Source: Flavobacterium sp.
GTDB taxonomy: Bacteria > Bacteroidota > Bacteroidia > Flavobacteriales > Flavobacteriaceae
NCBI RefSeq assembly: GCF_003525665.1
Contig: NZ_DQDX01000001.1
Location: 40,608 to 47,769 of the forward strand
Direction: 5' to 3'
Length of the DNA: 7,162 bases
Of the stretch, positions 6,105 through 7,162 are shown one piece after another. The first letter of the stretch is position 1, and each line of letters opens with the position of its first letter. Under the pieces are notes generated by a model that saw only the letters and a program-made list of their open reading frames with translations, was not told the origin of the DNA and ran no database searches. Position numbers and translations under genes: made by a program.

Positions 6105-6500
6105 ATGAATAAAATTTTCAATCCTATTTACAGACAAGACTATTTTGAGGGCTATTTTGTGGGTATGAATCCCAATTCTCAAGTTGATATAGATAGTACA
6201 AACGAAGCATTTTCAACAGGATTTAATGCTGGAAGATTGGATTATGAAAGTTGGAACGGAAGCTTATCAAGTGGAATCCCAAAACGAGTAATCACTAAAG
6301 AAGTTCTTGAAGATTTTCTTTTAGCAGGATTATTAGGTTTGAATATTGACACTAACGATTACACACCTTTTCAGTTAAATGTTTTATCCAAATGGTACCA
6401 AAGCGGTACAGAAAAATACGAACCCAACCACAGCTTGTATCTTTTTTCTGTTCTAGAAGAAAAAGGGATAAGTGTTAAGAATGAGACTTTTTATTTGTAG
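6105..6500 (+). CDS. uncharacterised 131-residue protein
   Basis: I do not recognise the family with confidence. The protein is soluble-looking, with no signal peptide or membrane segment, and is mildly acidic. It contains AFSTGFNAGRLDYES (35-49), in which the F..GF..GR.DYE spacing resembles a short helical motif found in several small hypothetical proteins. A helical stretch TKEVLEDFLLAGLLGLNI (64-81) follows, and the protein ends in ISVKNETFYL. The codon pattern and continuous frame support a real gene. The ATG at 6105 is preferred over an in-frame TTG two codons upstream. It is isolated: the carB terminator lies before it and the REP-like pair after it. A small immunity or regulatory protein is possible, but nothing in the sequence proves this. 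Confidence 0.65.
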   Translation: MNKIFNPIYRQDYFEGYFVGMNPNSQVDIDSTNEAFSTGFNAGRLDYESWNGSLSSGIPKRVITKEVLEDFLLAGLLGLNIDTNDYTPFQLNVLSKWYQSGTEKYEPNHSLYLFSVLEEKGISVKNETFYL

Positions 6501-6534
6501 GTGGTTTTGATTAAGCGTTAGGACGTTTCTAAAG

Positions 6535-6642
6535 GCTAGCACGAGCTTCAAGCTCGTGTCCACTATCTAATTAATATTTATTCTAAAATTGTAATTTTAA
6601 GTTTTATTTTTTTGCGTGCACGAGCTAGAAGCTCGCGCTAGC
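6535..6642. repeat. pair of inverted REP-like palindromes (BIME-like)
   Basis: Two 24-bp arms at 6535-6558 and 6619-6642 are inverted copies of each other with 22 of 24 matches. Each arm also folds on itself: CACGAGC with GCTCGTG around TTCAA in the first, and CGAGC with GCTCG around TAGAA in the second. Each carries GCTAGC on the outer side. The 60 bp between them are very AT-rich. Two facing GC-rich palindromes in an AT-rich gap are the form of REP/BIME elements, which RAYT transposases mobilise. No transposase is visible here. The pair lies between two convergent genes and may also help terminate transcription. Confidence 0.75.
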
Positions 6643-6673
6643 GTGCGGTTATTTAACAAAATAAAGTCATTTC

Positions 6674-7162
6674 TTATTTATTACCTGTCATTGATAGACT
6701 GTATTTTATTGGAAAACTAGTTTGTTTTGCTTTTTGAGTAAATTTATCAAAAATTTTTTCCAATGAATTTATTGTTTTATCCCATCCATCCATACATATA
6801 GAATGTATTATTTCTTGTCTTAAAATAGGTGTAAGTTTGTATTCATAGTCCATTTCTTTCTTTAAAACGTAATTTTTTTTAAACTCCGTTTTTACAGTTT
6901 CTAAAATAGTAGGTATCTTATTTTCATATGTCGATCTGTCAGATTCAAATTCTTCTTTTAGGTTATGAAAGCTACGATAGCCTCTGAGATTTATAATAGG
7001 ATTGACAAAATCCTCAAGATCTGGAAAATTGCAATAGTCTAGCTTTTTATTTTCAAGAACATAACCGACCCACAGACTATCATCATCGCCTGGATTGTAA
7101 TGGTAAGAAATTTGAAATGTTATATTGAAATAACTTAAAATTTCTTCAATGTCTAAATATAC
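6674..7162 (-). CDS. uncharacterised protein, C-terminal 162 residues (5' end beyond window)
   Basis: The minus-strand frame is open without interruption from the window edge at 7162 to a TAA at 6674-6676. An uninterrupted run of 162 codons is unlikely to be chance in DNA this rich in AT stop codons. The visible part begins VYLDIEEILSYFNITFQ and contains HYNPGDDDSLWVGYVLENKK (21-40). A charged, helical second half follows (KEEFESDRSTYENK, then DKTINSLEKIFDKFTQKAK), and the protein ends SLSMTGNK. There is no membrane segment or recognised catalytic motif in this part. I cannot assign a family. The gene converges on the orphan at 6105-6500 across the REP-like pair. The start codon lies outside the window. 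Confidence 0.7.
   Translation of the reverse strand, partial: VYLDIEEILSYFNITFQISYHYNPGDDDSLWVGYVLENKKLDYCNFPDLEDFVNPIINLRGYRSFHNLKEEFESDRSTYENKIPTILETVKTEFKKNYVLKKEMDYEYKLTPILRQEIIHSICMDGWDKTINSLEKIFDKFTQKAKQTSFPIKYSLSMTGNK

Noticed and set aside
6584..6599. TAAAATT/AATTTTA hairpin between the REP-like arms as a terminator
   Set aside because: The stem has no GC pairs and only a 2-nt loop, so it should be too unstable to terminate; it is probably AT-rich background.

Overview
The window looks like chromosomal DNA from a Bacteroidota bacterium of the family Flavobacteriaceae, most likely Flavobacterium or a close relative. The evidence is the low GC content, A-rich leaders without Shine-Dalgarno sequences, -7 boxes of the TAnnTTTG type, a 53-residue ribosomal protein L34 of Bacteroidota type, and a 950-residue CarB that lacks the usual C-terminal allosteric domain. 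The genus is an inference from remembered sequence features; no search was run.

Layout. The left edge holds the N-terminal part of a minus-strand GNAT acetyltransferase (1-163). It diverges from a plus-strand alpha/beta hydrolase (245-910), which is followed by a lytic transglycosylase (973-1866). The transglycosylase converges on a small minus-strand membrane-anchored TPR protein (1985-2500). Between these two lies a perfect bidirectional terminator hairpin, enclosed in an outer inverted repeat made of 7-bp units. The TPR gene diverges from rpmH (2654-2815, ribosomal protein L34, too short for most ORF callers), which has a textbook Bacteroidota promoter and its own terminator. A 258-bp gap before carB holds a long imperfect palindrome that looks like a dispersed intergenic element. 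carB (3074-5926) fills the centre and ends at a strong terminator.

The right part looks more accessory. A 131-residue orphan protein (6105-6500) and an unrecognised minus-strand gene running off the right edge (6674-7162) converge on a pair of inverted REP-like palindromes (6535-6642).

The left two thirds are housekeeping: envelope maintenance, translation, and carbamoyl phosphate supply for pyrimidines and arginine. The genes appear to be mostly independent transcription units, apart from a possible hydrolase-transglycosylase pair. I found no CRISPR array, tRNA, rRNA, insertion sequence with a transposase, or convincing multi-gene defence system. The most interesting non-coding features are three different structured repeats, each in a different intergenic gap.
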